Positions 47,557-58,212 of a stretch of DNA of 64,000 nucleotides are shown here, piece by piece (position 1 is the stretch's first letter; each line of letters begins with the position of its first letter). Source of the DNA: Protaetiibacter larvae (lineage in GTDB: Bacteria > Actinomycetota > Actinomycetes > Actinomycetales > Microbacteriaceae); assembly GCF_008365275.1 (NCBI RefSeq), contig NZ_CP043504.1, positions 868,001 through 932,000 on the forward strand. The letters run 5' to 3'. A program made the translations under genes and the position numbers. The notes beneath the pieces were generated by a model that had not been told where the DNA came from, ran no database searches, and saw only the letters and a program-made list of their open reading frames with translations.

Positions 47557-48921
47557 ATGCACCTCGGTGAAGAACTCCTCGTACTCGGCGTCCTGTTCCT
47601 CATCGCGTACGCGCTGGGGCGGGTCGGGAAGCTCATCGGCCTGCCGTCGATCCCGATCTATATGCTCGTCGGCCTGCTCGCGAGCCCCCACTTCCATCTG
47701 TTCCCGCTCGAGTTCGATTCGAGCTACGTGGCGCTCATCGCGGTCTTCGGGCTGCTGTTCCTGCTGTTCAACCTCGGCCTCGAGTTCGACCAGGACGAGT
47801 TCTTCGGCAACGCGGGCAAGCTGCTGCTCTCGGGCGGCAGCTATGTGCTGGTCAACATGGGCGTCGGCTTCGGCTTCGGCTTCGCGGTGGGGTGGGGCAC
47901 GCGCGAGGCCCTCGTGATCGCCGGGATGACCGCCACCTCCTCGAGCGCGATCGTCACGAAGCTGCTCATCGAGCTGCGACGCCTCGCGAACCCCGAGACG
48001 CCGATGATCCTCGGCGTGACGGTCGTGGAGGACATCTTCATCGCCGTGTACCTCGCGATCGTGTCGGTGGTGATCTCGGGGGAGACCGACTTCTGGGCGG
48101 TCGTGGTCAAGCTCGTGATCGCCTTCGCGTTCCTCGTCGTGATGTTCGCGGTGGCCCGGTGGGGCGGCCAGGTCGTGTCGCGCCTCGTGCAGACGAAGGA
48201 CGACGAGCTCTTCACGATCCTGATCTTCGGTCTCGCGGTGGCGTTCGGCGGCATCGGCGAGCTGCTCGGGGTGACGGATGCGATCGGCGCGTTCCTCATC
48301 GGGCTCGCCCTCGGCGCCACCCGGTTCCGCGCACGCATCGAGGCCTTCGCGACCCCGCTGCGCGACGTCTTCGGCGCCTTCTTCTTCCTGAGCTTCGGGC
48401 TCGCGCTCGACCCGTCCACCTTCGGGCAGGTGCTCGTGCCGGTGATCGTGGCGATCCTCATGACGATCGTGCTCAACATCGCGGCCGGGCAGTTCGTGGC
48501 GTGGCTCAACGGTTTCGGGCCGCAGGCCGGCCTCAACACGGCGGTCATCCTCGCCAATCGCGGCGAGTTCGCGCTCATCCTGGCGACGCTCGCGACCGCG
48601 GGCGGGCTGGATGCGCGCCTTACCCCCTTCGCGGGCCTCTACGTGCTCGTGATGGCGCTCGTCGGCCCGATGCTCGCGGTCAACTCGGAGCGGATCGGGC
48701 GGCTGTTCCGCCGGCGCAGGCGGGTCGAGGAGCCGCACGAGCTCGACGTGCAGCGCGCCCGGGAGCTGGCGCTCGCCGAGGCGGCGATGGCCGGGGAGGC
48801 GGTCGCGGTGGAACCGGATGTGGTGCGCGAACCGGTGGACGCGTCGCCCATCGCGGCACTCGAAGACACCGTGCCCGACCTCGAGTCGGCGCGGGAACGC
48901 GAAGTCGACCCGGAGTACTGA
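47557..48921 (+). CDS. CPA2-family cation:proton antiporter (KefB-like)
   Basis: 454 residues, about 12 hydrophobic helices to residue 380. IGLPSIPIYMLVGLLASPHF, LLFLLFNLGLEFDQDEF, GMTATSSSAIVTKLLIEL and GVTDAIGAFLIGLALG match Na+/K+:H+ exchangers of the CPA2 type. The acidic cytoplasmic tail (about 390-454) replaces the TrkA-N domain, whose function the separate upstream subunit could supply. Probably K+ or Na+ efflux and pH homeostasis. Confidence 0.88.
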   Translation: MHLGEELLVLGVLFLIAYALGRVGKLIGLPSIPIYMLVGLLASPHFHLFPLEFDSSYVALIAVFGLLFLLFNLGLEFDQDEFFGNAGKLLLSGGSYVLVNMGVGFGFGFAVGWGTREALVIAGMTATSSSAIVTKLLIELRRLANPETPMILGVTVVEDIFIAVYLAIVSVVISGETDFWAVVVKLVIAFAFLVVMFAVARWGGQVVSRLVQTKDDELFTILIFGLAVAFGGIGELLGVTDAIGAFLIGLALGATRFRARIEAFATPLRDVFGAFFFLSFGLALDPSTFGQVLVPVIVAILMTIVLNIAAGQFVAWLNGFGPQAGLNTAVILANRGEFALILATLATAGGLDARLTPFAGLYVLVMALVGPMLAVNSERIGRLFRRRRRVEEPHELDVQRARELALAEAAMAGEAVAVEPDVVREPVDASPIAALEDTVPDLESAREREVDPEY

Positions 48922-48923
48922 GC

Positions 48924-49703
48924 ATGTCCGACGCCCCCGCGGCCCGCGCGCCGCGTCCCACCATCGCGCAGTTCTTCGCGGTCGCCCGTCGGCCGCGGTG
49001 GATCGGCGCGCTCGTGCTGGCGCTCGCGGTGGCTTCCGGCTTCGCCGCGCTCGGGCAGTGGCAGCTGGAGCGCAGCGTCGAGAACTCGTCCGCGCCGGAG
49101 GTGGCGACCGAGACGCCGGTGCCGCTCACGAGCGTCGCCGAGCCGCAGACCCCCATGCGGGATGCCGCGATCGGCCAGAAGGTGACCGCGCGCGGCACCG
49201 TGGTTCCCGGTGACTTCGTGGTGCTCACCGGCCGGCAGAACGACGGGGTGGCCGGCGCCTGGCTGGTGGCGCACGTCCGCACCGAGGAGGGCGCATCGCT
49301 CGCGGTCGGGCTCGGCTGGGCGCCGGATGCGGCCGCCGCTGCCGCCGCGGAGTCGCGTGTGCCGACCGATGGCCCGCTCGACATCGCGGGGCGGTACCTG
49401 CCCGCCGAGTCGCCCGAGGTCGACGACGTCGAGTCGGGCGAGCAGAGCGCCCTGTCGATCGGACGGCTGCTGAACCAGTGGACCGACCCCGGTCCGGTGT
49501 TCGCCGGCTACGTGGTGCTCTCGACCCCGACGCCGGGGCTCGAGGCGATCGTGCAGCCCCCGCCCTTCCGCGACGTGAGCCTCAACTGGCTCAACCTCTT
49601 CTACGCGGCCGAGTGGGTCATCTTCGCCGGCTTCGCGGTCTACCTCTGGTATCGCGTGGTGCGCGACGTCTGGGAGCACGAGCACGAGGAAGCCACCGCT
49701 TAA
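48924..49703 (+). CDS. SURF1 family protein
   Basis: 259 residues. Two transmembrane segments at about 23-43 and 225-246 flank an external domain, the SURF1 layout. FAALGQWQLERSVENSS near the start, VVPGDFVVLTGRQNDG and NWLNLFYAAEWVIFAGFAVY near the end agree with the family. SURF1 assists cytochrome c oxidase assembly. The ATG at 48924 is 2 nt after the antiporter stop; its own TAA lies in the next gene's -10 box. Confidence 0.85.
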   Translation: MSDAPAARAPRPTIAQFFAVARRPRWIGALVLALAVASGFAALGQWQLERSVENSSAPEVATETPVPLTSVAEPQTPMRDAAIGQKVTARGTVVPGDFVVLTGRQNDGVAGAWLVAHVRTEEGASLAVGLGWAPDAAAAAAAESRVPTDGPLDIAGRYLPAESPEVDDVESGEQSALSIGRLLNQWTDPGPVFAGYVVLSTPTPGLEAIVQPPPFRDVSLNWLNLFYAAEWVIFAGFAVYLWYRVVRDVWEHEHEEATA

Positions 49704-49706
49704 GCT
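49701..49706 (+). promoter_or_regulatory. Leaderless -10 box (TAAGCT) of the DUF3817 gene
   Basis: TAAGCT overlaps the SURF1 stop and is 6 nt before the ATG at 49713. Confidence 0.45.
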
Positions 49707-49712
49707 AGAGGC

Positions 49713-50149
49713 ATGCCCTCCGGTCCTCGCCCCTCCGACGTGCCGCGCCTCCGGACCGCGCTCAAGGCCTACCGCATCTCGGCGGCCGTCACGGGAACCT
49801 TCCTGCTGCTGCTCGTGCTCATGATGGTGTTCCGCTACGGCTTCAAGGTCGACATCGAGCTCGGCGGTCCCTTCGGCTTCCTCGCGCTCACCCCGAAAGA
49901 CCAGATCACGGCGATCAACCTGTCGGCGATCATCCTCATCGTGCACGGCTGGCTGTACGTGATCTACCTGGGCATCGACTTCATCATGTGGCGGCTCGCC
50001 CGGTACTCGTTCGGGCGCTTCCTGTTCATCGCGCTCGGCGGTGTCATCCCGTTCCTGTCGTACTACTTCGAGATCCAGGTGCCGCCGTACATCCGCGCGC
50101 GCATCGCCCAGACCACGGATGCGGCCCCCGCCGCCCAGGAGGTGACCGC

Positions 50150-50153
<4 letters not shown>
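49713..50153 (+). CDS. DUF3817 membrane protein
   Basis: 146 residues, three hydrophobic segments (about 19-36, 69-90, 99-118). [20 protein letters not shown] and [19 protein letters not shown] fit the DUF3817 family, often found by guaA and SURF1 genes in actinobacteria. Function unknown. guaA overlaps its stop by 4 nt, indicating translational coupling. Confidence 0.8.
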
Positions 50154-51733
<1,580 letters not shown>

Positions 51734-51740
51734 ACGCGTC

Positions 51741-51966
51741 CCCGCGATGATCGGGGAGCGCGCGTCGGCGTCTCGAGATCCCCTGCTCTCCGGTGGGTCG
51801 GCGGGTCGGGGGTGCGCGTGTGCGCCGCATGCCCTCGCGGGCCTGGACGGCCCGCTCCCGCCCGACCCGGTGCCAGCGGCGCGCACGCGCACCCCCGACC
51901 CGCCTCCGGCGCGCACCGCTGTGAGGTGATCGAGGAGCGCCGCGCGCAGCGCGACGCGTCTCGAGA
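51741..51966. repeat. Composite intergenic repeat block after guaA
   Basis: Contains an inverted repeat with 29-nt arms and one mismatch (51800-51828 and 51876-51904; left arm begins GGCGGGTCGGGGGTGCGCGT). It is flanked by relatives of the GATCGAGGAGCGCC...GACGCGTCTCGAGA family (about 51747-51782 and 51928-51966). No gene is visible in this 275-bp gap. No transposase or target-site duplication was found. Confidence 0.7.
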
Positions 51967-52008
51967 GCACCGGGCCGCGGTGTCGGTCGCCCATGCGAGA
52001 CTCGACGG

Positions 52009-53274
52009 GTGACCGATGAGGCCGTGGCACCGAGGGTCGGGTGGAAGCGCGACGTCGCCGTGTTCCTCAGCGGGCAGACGGTGTCGATGTTCGGCTCGAT
52101 GCTCGTGCAGTACGCCATCATGTGGCACCTGACGCTCGAGACGAAGTCGGGGCTCGTGCTCATGGCATCCGTGGTGTTCGGGATGCTGCCCCAGGCGATC
52201 GTCTCGATCTTCGGCGGGGTGTGGGCCGACCGACTCAACCGCAAGTGGCTCATCATCGCGGCCGACGGCTCGATCGCCGTCACGACGCTCGCGCTCGCGC
52301 TGTTCATGATGAGCGGCTACAGCGAGCTGTGGCTCATCTACCTGACGCTCGCGATCCGCTCCACGGGCGCGGGCATCCAGCAGCCCGCCGTGATGGCGCT
52401 CATCCCGCAGCTCGTGCCGGGGGAGCAGCTGCTGCGCGTGAACGGCATCTTCCAGTCGATCCAGTCGGCGATGATGCTCATCGCGCCCGCCGCGGCTGCG
52501 GGCATCTACGCCGCGTTCTCGATCGTGGCGATCTTCTGGGTCGATGTGGTGACCGCCGTGATCGGCATCGGCTTCCTGCTGCTCATCGCCGTTCCCACCG
52601 TGCGCGCGGTGGTCGACAGCGGCTACTTCGCCGACCTCGCCAAGGGCGTGCGCTACACCTTCACGCACGGTTTCGTGCGGTGGCTGCTCGTGCTGTTCGC
52701 CATCGTGTTCGTGCTCACCGTGGCGCCCTCGATGCTCACGCCGCTCATGGTGGTGCGCAGCTTCGGTGAGGAGGTGTGGCTGCTCACGGCCAACGAGCTC
52801 GCGTTCAGCATCGGGATGCTCGGCGGCGGACTGCTCGTCGCGGTGTGGGGCGGGCTGAAGAACAAGGTGATCACGGTGCTCGCCGCCTCGGTGCTGTTCG
52901 GGGTGCTGACGGTGGCGCTCGGGCTCTCCACGAACATGTGGGTGTTCTTCGCCTTCATGCTGCTCGTCGGGGTGGCGGTGCCGTTCTTCTCCACCCCGTC
53001 GACGACGCTGCTGCAGGAGCGCGTCGAACCCGAGTTCCAGGGGCGCGTCTTCGGTTTCGTGGGCGTCGTCATGGCGACCGCGATGCCGGTCGGGATGCTC
53101 GTGTTCGGACCGCTCGCCGATGTCATCCGCGTCGAATGGCTGCTGGTGGCCGCAGGGCTCCTGACGCTCGTGGTGGTGGCCGTGGCGGCCGCCGTCCCCG
53201 GGGGGCGTCGGGCGATCGCGCAGGGCGCCGACGCGCCGCCCGCGGCGGGCATCGCGGAGCCCGAACCCGCCTGA
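52009..53274 (+). CDS. MFS transporter
   Basis: 421 residues, about 12 hydrophobic helices. DVAVFLSGQTVSMFGSMLVQ, GMLPQAIVSIFGGVWADRLN with NRKWLIIAADG (loop 2-3 motif) and GRVFGFVGVVMATAMPVGML resemble the macrolide/enterobactin-efflux type (MFS_3). Substrate unknown. GTG start with GAGACT 6 nt upstream, a weak form of the leaderless box. Stands alone between repeat blocks. Confidence 0.85.
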   Translation: MTDEAVAPRVGWKRDVAVFLSGQTVSMFGSMLVQYAIMWHLTLETKSGLVLMASVVFGMLPQAIVSIFGGVWADRLNRKWLIIAADGSIAVTTLALALFMMSGYSELWLIYLTLAIRSTGAGIQQPAVMALIPQLVPGEQLLRVNGIFQSIQSAMMLIAPAAAAGIYAAFSIVAIFWVDVVTAVIGIGFLLLIAVPTVRAVVDSGYFADLAKGVRYTFTHGFVRWLLVLFAIVFVLTVAPSMLTPLMVVRSFGEEVWLLTANELAFSIGMLGGGLLVAVWGGLKNKVITVLAASVLFGVLTVALGLSTNMWVFFAFMLLVGVAVPFFSTPSTTLLQERVEPEFQGRVFGFVGVVMATAMPVGMLVFGPLADVIRVEWLLVAAGLLTLVVVAVAAAVPGGRRAIAQGADAPPAAGIAEPEPA

Positions 53275-53322
53275 GACCCGGCGCGGAAGGGACCCGGCGC
53301 GGAAGGGACCCGGCACGGAAGG
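53275..53322. repeat. Tandem repeat, 3 x 16 bp
   Basis: Three head-to-tail copies of GACCCGGCGCGGAAGG (the third has A for G at position 9) start at the base after the MFS stop codon. Confidence 0.85.
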
Positions 53323-53393
53323 CACCGACCGGGTCGTCCGTCCCCGTCCGGGGGTTCCCCCTTCAGGGGATTGCCGCCCTTCGCCCGGGCTCC

Positions 53394-53399
53394 TACCGT
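53394..53399 (+). promoter_or_regulatory. Leaderless -10 box (TACCGT) of the 53406 gene
   Basis: TACCGT is 6 nt before the ATG at 53406. Confidence 0.45.
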
Positions 53400-53405
53400 C
53401 GAGGC

Positions 53406-54074
53406 ATGCGTCGAGAAGCGGTCGAGGAGACCCAGCAGCTGCCCCTTCTCGCTCGCGACACGGGGCGTAGTGCCCCGACACCGCTGTTCCTCGGGTTCCT
53501 CGGCGCCCTCGTGCTCGTCGGCGCCTTCGCGTTCCGCCGGGGACTCAGCCTGGCGAGCACGGCCGACTTCCTGATGCTCGCCGCCATCGTCACGGGGGCC
53601 GTGCTCGTGGCGTTCTCGATCTCGATGATCTGGGCCACCCGCACGGCACTGCGGGCGAGCGAGCTCGAACGTGCGCGACCCGGCGCTCTCGTCGTGCGTG
53701 CGATGCGGGTGCGGGGGATGCTGTCCGTCGCCCCGGCGCTCGACGCGGAGTCCCCCCGTGTTCCGCTCGGCATCACCCTGCTCGCCGACGACACGGGGCT
53801 CGAGCTCTGGGGCGGCGCCGCCGAGCACCCCGCGCGGCTCGCCCGCATCCCCTGGGAGTCGGTCGACGACATCCGCCGCACCGCCCACACCCGGTGGGGG
53901 CGCGCGGCAGCCGGCATCACGGTGCATGCGATGTGCCACGGTGCCGCGGTCGAGCTGCCGCTCGCGATCGTCGGCGCCGGCCTCGGCGGTCTCTTCGCGC
54001 CCGACGAGGAGCGCATCGACGACCTCGTCGCGGGACTCCACGCCCGTCGGCTCCGCGCCCTCGCCCGCGCCTGA
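53406..54074 (+). CDS. Hypothetical two-helix membrane protein
   Basis: 222 residues. Not recognised. Two predicted helices (about 27-45 and 55-75) are followed by a soluble domain (about 85-215) with alternating hydrophobic pattern, including LGITLLADDTGLELWGGAAE and ARIPWESVDDIR, suggestive of a small beta-rich PH-like fold (speculative). Start chosen from the -10 box 6 nt upstream. Converges on the membrane protein gene at 54102. Confidence 0.6.
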   Translation: MRREAVEETQQLPLLARDTGRSAPTPLFLGFLGALVLVGAFAFRRGLSLASTADFLMLAAIVTGAVLVAFSISMIWATRTALRASELERARPGALVVRAMRVRGMLSVAPALDAESPRVPLGITLLADDTGLELWGGAAEHPARLARIPWESVDDIRRTAHTRWGRAAAGITVHAMCHGAAVELPLAIVGAGLGGLFAPDEERIDDLVAGLHARRLRALARA

Positions 54075-54101
54075 CGGGGTCCGCTCGCGCCCCGCGATCG
54101 T

Positions 54102-54611
54102 TCAGCGACGCCGTGCGAGCCGCATGGCGATGAGCCGCGCGAGCCAGGCGCTCGCCACCATGACCGCCACCACCACAGCGAGCGCCGACAGCATCCGCCG
54201 CGGGTCGTCCGCCGTCGCATCCCCCACGAGCAGCGCCGCCACGACCACCGGGACCACCGTGAGGGCGGCGAGCGCCGGCCGGTGTCGCACGAGCAGCCAG
54301 CACAGGTAGGGGATCGCCAGCACGATCACGAAGCGCGGACCCGACAGCAGCAGAAACATCGCCAGCAGTGAGGGGGCCACCGCCACGGCGCGACGCCATC
54401 CGGCGGACGGCAGGATGCACCAGCCGATCAGGTGGGCCGCCACCCCGATGGCGAGCACCCAGAGCGCGTAGGTGTTGGAGCCGGCGATCGCCAGGCCTCC
54501 GCCGCCGGCGAGCCAGACCCCCGACCACCAGCGGGTGGCGGCGTCGCCCCAGCGCAACGGCAGCGCGGCGGTGGGTTCCCGCCACGGCGTCGGGGCGGAA
54601 ACGGGGGCCAT
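54102..54611 (-). CDS. Hypothetical multi-pass membrane protein
   Basis: 169 residues from the ATG at 54611, about four to five hydrophobic helices (WSGVWLAGGGGLAIAGSNTY, LLAMFLLLSGPRFVIVLAI, MLSALAVVVAVMVASAWLA) and a basic C-terminus. Family not recognised. A GTG at 54632 would add seven residues; the ATG is preferred because TACGCT lies 8 nt upstream. Divergent from the glycerophosphodiesterase gene with only 47 nt between starts. Confidence 0.6.
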   Translation of the reverse strand: MAPVSAPTPWREPTAALPLRWGDAATRWWSGVWLAGGGGLAIAGSNTYALWVLAIGVAAHLIGWCILPSAGWRRAVAVAPSLLAMFLLLSGPRFVIVLAIPYLCWLLVRHRPALAALTVVPVVVAALLVGDATADDPRRMLSALAVVVAVMVASAWLARLIAMRLARRR

Positions 54612-54619
54612 GAGTCGCC

Positions 54620-54625
54620 AGCGTA
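54620..54625 (-). promoter_or_regulatory. Candidate leaderless -10 box (TACGCT), minus strand
   Basis: TACGCT on the minus strand ends 8 nt before the ATG at 54611. Confidence 0.35.
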
Positions 54626-54646
54626 TCGACACCGGGGGTGGCCGGA

Positions 54647-54652
54647 TATCGT
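54647..54652 (+). promoter_or_regulatory. Leaderless -10 box (TATCGT) of the glycerophosphodiesterase gene
   Basis: TATCGT is 6 nt before the GTG at 54659 and argues against the upstream GTG at 54638 as start. Confidence 0.45.
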
Positions 54653-54658
54653 GGCAGG

Positions 54659-55648
54659 GTGACCACGCAGCCCCGGCCCTGGGTGATCGGGCATCGCGGG
54701 GCGAGCGGGTACCGGCCCGAGCACACCCGCGCGGCCTACGAGCTCGCGTTCGCGCTCGGTGCGGACGCCGTGGAGCCCGATATCGTCGCCACCCGCGACG
54801 GCGTGCTCGTGATCCGGCACGAGAACGAGATCTCGGGCACGACCGATGTGGCCCGGCATCCCGAGTTCGCCGATCGCCGCACCACCAAGTCGTTCGGACC
54901 GGTCACGATGACCGGCTGGTTCACCGAGGACTTCACCTGGGACGAGCTCTCGACGCTGCGGGCGACCGAGCGGCTGCCGGCGCAGCGACCCGGCTCGGCC
55001 ACCTTCGACGGGCGCTACCCGATACTGCGGCTCGACGAGCTGCTCGAGCTCATCGCCGACGCCTCCGCGCGGCACGGCCGACCGCTCGGGCTCGTGGCCG
55101 AGATCAAGCACGCCGTGTACTTCGAGGCGATCGGGCTGCCGCTCGCGGGGCGGGTCGCCGAGGCGCTCGCGCGCTTCCCGGGCCCGCTCGTGGTGGAGAG
55201 CTTCGAGGAGACGGTGCTGGGCGAGGTGCGGCAGCACGGCCTCGACGCGCGGTACGTGTACCTGCTCGAGGACTCCGGCACCGCACCCGACCTCATGCTC
55301 CGGTTCGGAGCATCCGCCCCCGACTACAGCACGCAACTGGGCGACGAGGGCCTCGCGGATCTCGCGACGCGGGTCGACGGCATCAGCGTCGACAAGGGGC
55401 GCCTCCTGAAACCCGACGCCCGCGCCGGGGTCGAGCTCGTCGATCGCGCCCACCGTCTCGGCCTCGAGGTGTTCACCTGGACGCTGCGGCCGGAGAACAG
55501 GTTCCTCACCAAGCCGAACCGCAGCGCGGCCGGACCGCGCGAGTGGGGCGACTGGCGCGCCGAGTTCGATGCGATCCTGGCCACGGGTGTCGACGGCGTC
55601 TTCGCCGACCATCCCGATCTCGCCATCGCCGCCCGCGACGAGCGCTGA
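54659..55648 (+). CDS. Glycerophosphodiester phosphodiesterase
   Basis: 329 residues. GDPD barrel: VIGHRGASGYRPEHTRAAYE (His12, Arg13, Glu21), VEPDIVATRDGVLVIRHENE with metal-binding Glu, Asp and His, AEIKH, and the C-terminal VFTWTLRPENRF. It hydrolyses glycerophosphodiesters to glycerol-3-phosphate, which glpD can oxidise. No signal peptide, so probably cytoplasmic. GTG 54659 is chosen over GTG 54638 by the -10 box position. Confidence 0.9.
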   Translation: MTTQPRPWVIGHRGASGYRPEHTRAAYELAFALGADAVEPDIVATRDGVLVIRHENEISGTTDVARHPEFADRRTTKSFGPVTMTGWFTEDFTWDELSTLRATERLPAQRPGSATFDGRYPILRLDELLELIADASARHGRPLGLVAEIKHAVYFEAIGLPLAGRVAEALARFPGPLVVESFEETVLGEVRQHGLDARYVYLLEDSGTAPDLMLRFGASAPDYSTQLGDEGLADLATRVDGISVDKGRLLKPDARAGVELVDRAHRLGLEVFTWTLRPENRFLTKPNRSAAGPREWGDWRAEFDAILATGVDGVFADHPDLAIAARDER

Positions 55649-55654
55649 GCGCGC

Positions 55655-55732
55655 CATGGCGCGGCTGGAGCCGTGACCTCGTGGCGGGGGAAACGCCTCC
55701 CGCCGCCGGGTCGTAGCTCCAGCCGCGCCATG
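55655..55732. repeat. Palindromic intergenic element, copy 6 (full)
   Basis: Arms CATGGCGCGGCTGGAGC (55655-55671) and its reverse complement (55716-55732) flank GTGGCGGGGGAAACGCCTCC. Lies 6 nt after the glycerophosphodiesterase stop. Confidence 0.8.
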
Positions 55733-55760
55733 ACCCGCGAAGGGCATCGGGGGTGCGACC

Positions 55761-55766
55761 TAGACT
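55761..55766 (+). promoter_or_regulatory. Candidate -10 box (TAGACT) of pcrA
   Basis: TAGACT is 9 nt before the ATG at 55776; the transcript would be nearly or fully leaderless. Confidence 0.45.
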
Positions 55767-55775
55767 GGGGCGGCC

Positions 55776-58211
55776 ATGACCTTCCTTCTCGACGGATTCG
55801 ACACCGATCCCGGGGATGCCGGGCTGCCCGGAGCCGCGAGTCACACGCCCGCCGTCGACGAGGCGCTGCTCGCCGGGCTCAACCCGCAGCAGCGCGAGGC
55901 GGTGCTGCACCGGGGTCCCGCGCTGCTCATCGTCGCGGGCGCCGGCTCGGGCAAGACGAGCGTGCTCACCCGGCGCATCGCGAGTCTCATCCAGACGCGC
56001 GAGGCGTGGCCGAGCCAGATCCTCGCGATCACCTTCACCAACAAGGCGGCCGCCGAGATGCGCGAGCGGGTGCAGCAGCTCGTCGGCGGGGCGGCCGACG
56101 GCATGTGGATCTCGACCTTCCACTCCGCGTGCGTGCGCATCCTGCGGCGCCAGGCGGAGGCGATGGGGCTGAAGACCGCGTTCACCATCTACGACGCCGC
56201 CGACTCGCGGGCGCTCCTCAAGCGCATCATCAAGGAGCTCGAGGTCGACACCCTCGGCCTCACCGTGCCGAGCGTGGCGGGCAAGATCTCCAAGCTCAAG
56301 AACGAGCTCGGCGACGTCGACAGCTACGCCCGCGGGGTGAACGCCGACGACCCGGCCGACGTCGCCTTCCTCGAGGTGTTCCGCCGCTACACCGACGGGC
56401 TGCGGCGCGCCAACGCCCTCGACTTCGACGACCTCATCGCCGAGACGGTGCACCTGTTCCGCGCCTTCCCCGAGGTGGCCGCGCTCTACCAGCGCCGCTT
56501 CCGGCACGTGCTCGTCGACGAGTATCAGGACACCAACCACGCCCAGTACGCGCTCATCCGCGAGCTCACCCGGCCGATCCTGCCCCAGCATGTGCCCGCC
56601 GACACCCGCACGCGGGTGGACGCCACGGGCGGCATCCCGGGCGCCTCGCTCACCGTGGTGGGCGACTCCGACCAGTCGATCTACGCCTTCCGCGGCGCCG
56701 ACATCCGCAACATCGTCGAGTTCGAGCGCGACTTCCCCGAGACCCGGGTGATCCTGCTGGAGCAGAACTACCGTTCCACGCAGAACATCCTCGACGCCGC
56801 CAACGCCGTCATCGCGAACAACTTCGACCGCCAGGAGAAGAAGCTGTTCACGACGGTCGGCGCGGGGGAGAAGATCACCGGCTTCACGGGCTACACCGCC
56901 TACGACGAGGCGCAGTTCGTGGCCGACGAGATCCAGGCGCTCCACGAGGCGGGGGCCGCGTACAAGGACATGGCGGTTTTCGTGCGGGTCAACTCGCAGA
57001 CCCGCGCCCTGGAGGACATCCTCATCCGCTCCGCGATCCCGTACCGCATCGCCGGGGGCACCAAGTTCTACGAGCGCGCCGAGATCAAGGACGCCATGGC
57101 GTACCTCATCCAGGTCGCGAACCCCGCCGACGATCTGGCACTGCGCCGCATCATGAACACCCCCAAGCGCGGCATCGGGCCGGCCACCGAGGCGGCCCTG
57201 CAGGCGCACGCCGACCGCATCGGCACGCCGTTGCGTGAGACGCTGCGGGATGCCGGGCAGCTGGGTCTCGGGCCGAAGGTGACGAAGGCGATCCTCGACC
57301 TCGGGGTGATCCTCGACGAGGTGGAGGCGATGGTGCCCACCTCGCCTCCCGCCGAGGTGCTCACCGAGCTGCTCGTGCGCACCGGCTACGTCGAGGCCCT
57401 GCGGGCCACGCGCGATCCGCAGGACGAGGTGCGGGCCGAGAACGTGGAGGAGCTGCTGTCGTTCACGAAGGAGTTCACGAAGCGCAACCCCGACGGGCGG
57501 CTCATCGACTTCCTCACCGAGGTGGCGCTCGTGGCGGCCGCCGACGACATCGACGACGCCTCCGGCACCGTGACGCTCATGACGCTCCACACGGCGAAGG
57601 GCCTCGAGTACGACACCGTGTTCCTCACCGGGATCGAGGAGGAGCTGCTGCCGCACCGCATCTCGGCCGGCGAGGTGGGCGGCATCGCGGAGGAGCGCCG
57701 CCTGTTCTACGTGGGCATCACGCGCGCCAAGAAGCGGCTCTACCTGTCGCTCGCGATGACCCGCTCGCAGTTCGGCGACACCGCCGTCGCCCTCCCGAGT
57801 CGCTTCCTGCAGGAGGTGCCGCCGGAGCTCATCGACTGGCGGCAGTCGCCCGGCGCGCTGGAGCTCAGAGCGACGAACCTCTCGGGTCGTCGCCGCGACG
57901 CCAGCGCCGACGGCCGCCCCGGCCGTCGGGACGGAGCTCGTCGCCCGACCTTCAGCTACAGCACCTCACTGCCGCCCGGCCCTTCCGCCGCGCGCGAGAA
58001 GCGCGAATGGACCTCGGCCGTCACCAACACCGTGCGCGACAACGGCGATCTGACGCTCGCGTCGGGCGACCGCATCCGGCACGCCGATTTCGGCGAGGGC
58101 CGCGTCGTCGCCGTCACCGGTCAGGCCCCGAAGGCGGTGGCCGAGGTGCAGTTCGACACGGCGGGCCGCAAGCGGCTGCTCATCAAGATCGCCCCGATCG
58201 AGAAGCTCTAG
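55776..58211 (+). CDS. pcrA: ATP-dependent DNA helicase PcrA/UvrD
   Basis: 811 residues. Superfamily 1A helicase: Q-motif region GLNPQQREAVLH, Walker A GAGSGKT (55-61), DEYQDT (248-253), GDSDQSIYAFRGADI, QNYRSTQNIL, TLHTAKGLEYDTVFLTG and YVGITRAKKRLYL. The C-terminus (about 765-811, HADFGEGRVVAVTGQAP) is the Tudor-like domain binding RNA polymerase in PcrA. A roughly 25-residue N-terminal extension and an insert at about 265-292 (VPADTRTRVDATGGIPG) are actinobacterial features. Roles in repair and transcription-replication conflicts. Converges on an MFS gene. Confidence 0.96.
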   Translation: MTFLLDGFDTDPGDAGLPGAASHTPAVDEALLAGLNPQQREAVLHRGPALLIVAGAGSGKTSVLTRRIASLIQTREAWPSQILAITFTNKAAAEMRERVQQLVGGAADGMWISTFHSACVRILRRQAEAMGLKTAFTIYDAADSRALLKRIIKELEVDTLGLTVPSVAGKISKLKNELGDVDSYARGVNADDPADVAFLEVFRRYTDGLRRANALDFDDLIAETVHLFRAFPEVAALYQRRFRHVLVDEYQDTNHAQYALIRELTRPILPQHVPADTRTRVDATGGIPGASLTVVGDSDQSIYAFRGADIRNIVEFERDFPETRVILLEQNYRSTQNILDAANAVIANNFDRQEKKLFTTVGAGEKITGFTGYTAYDEAQFVADEIQALHEAGAAYKDMAVFVRVNSQTRALEDILIRSAIPYRIAGGTKFYERAEIKDAMAYLIQVANPADDLALRRIMNTPKRGIGPATEAALQAHADRIGTPLRETLRDAGQLGLGPKVTKAILDLGVILDEVEAMVPTSPPAEVLTELLVRTGYVEALRATRDPQDEVRAENVEELLSFTKEFTKRNPDGRLIDFLTEVALVAAADDIDDASGTVTLMTLHTAKGLEYDTVFLTGIEEELLPHRISAGEVGGIAEERRLFYVGITRAKKRLYLSLAMTRSQFGDTAVALPSRFLQEVPPELIDWRQSPGALELRATNLSGRRRDASADGRPGRRDGARRPTFSYSTSLPPGPSAAREKREWTSAVTNTVRDNGDLTLASGDRIRHADFGEGRVVAVTGQAPKAVAEVQFDTAGRKRLLIKIAPIEKL

Positions 58212-58212
58212 C

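Noticed and set aside
51800-51904. Insertion sequence ends
   Set aside because: Only 47 nt lie between the arms, no transposase is encoded, and no flanking duplication was found.
54638-54658. Upstream GTG for the glycerophosphodiesterase
   Set aside because: It lies before the TATCGT -10 box, which is exactly 6 nt from GTG 54659, matching other genes.
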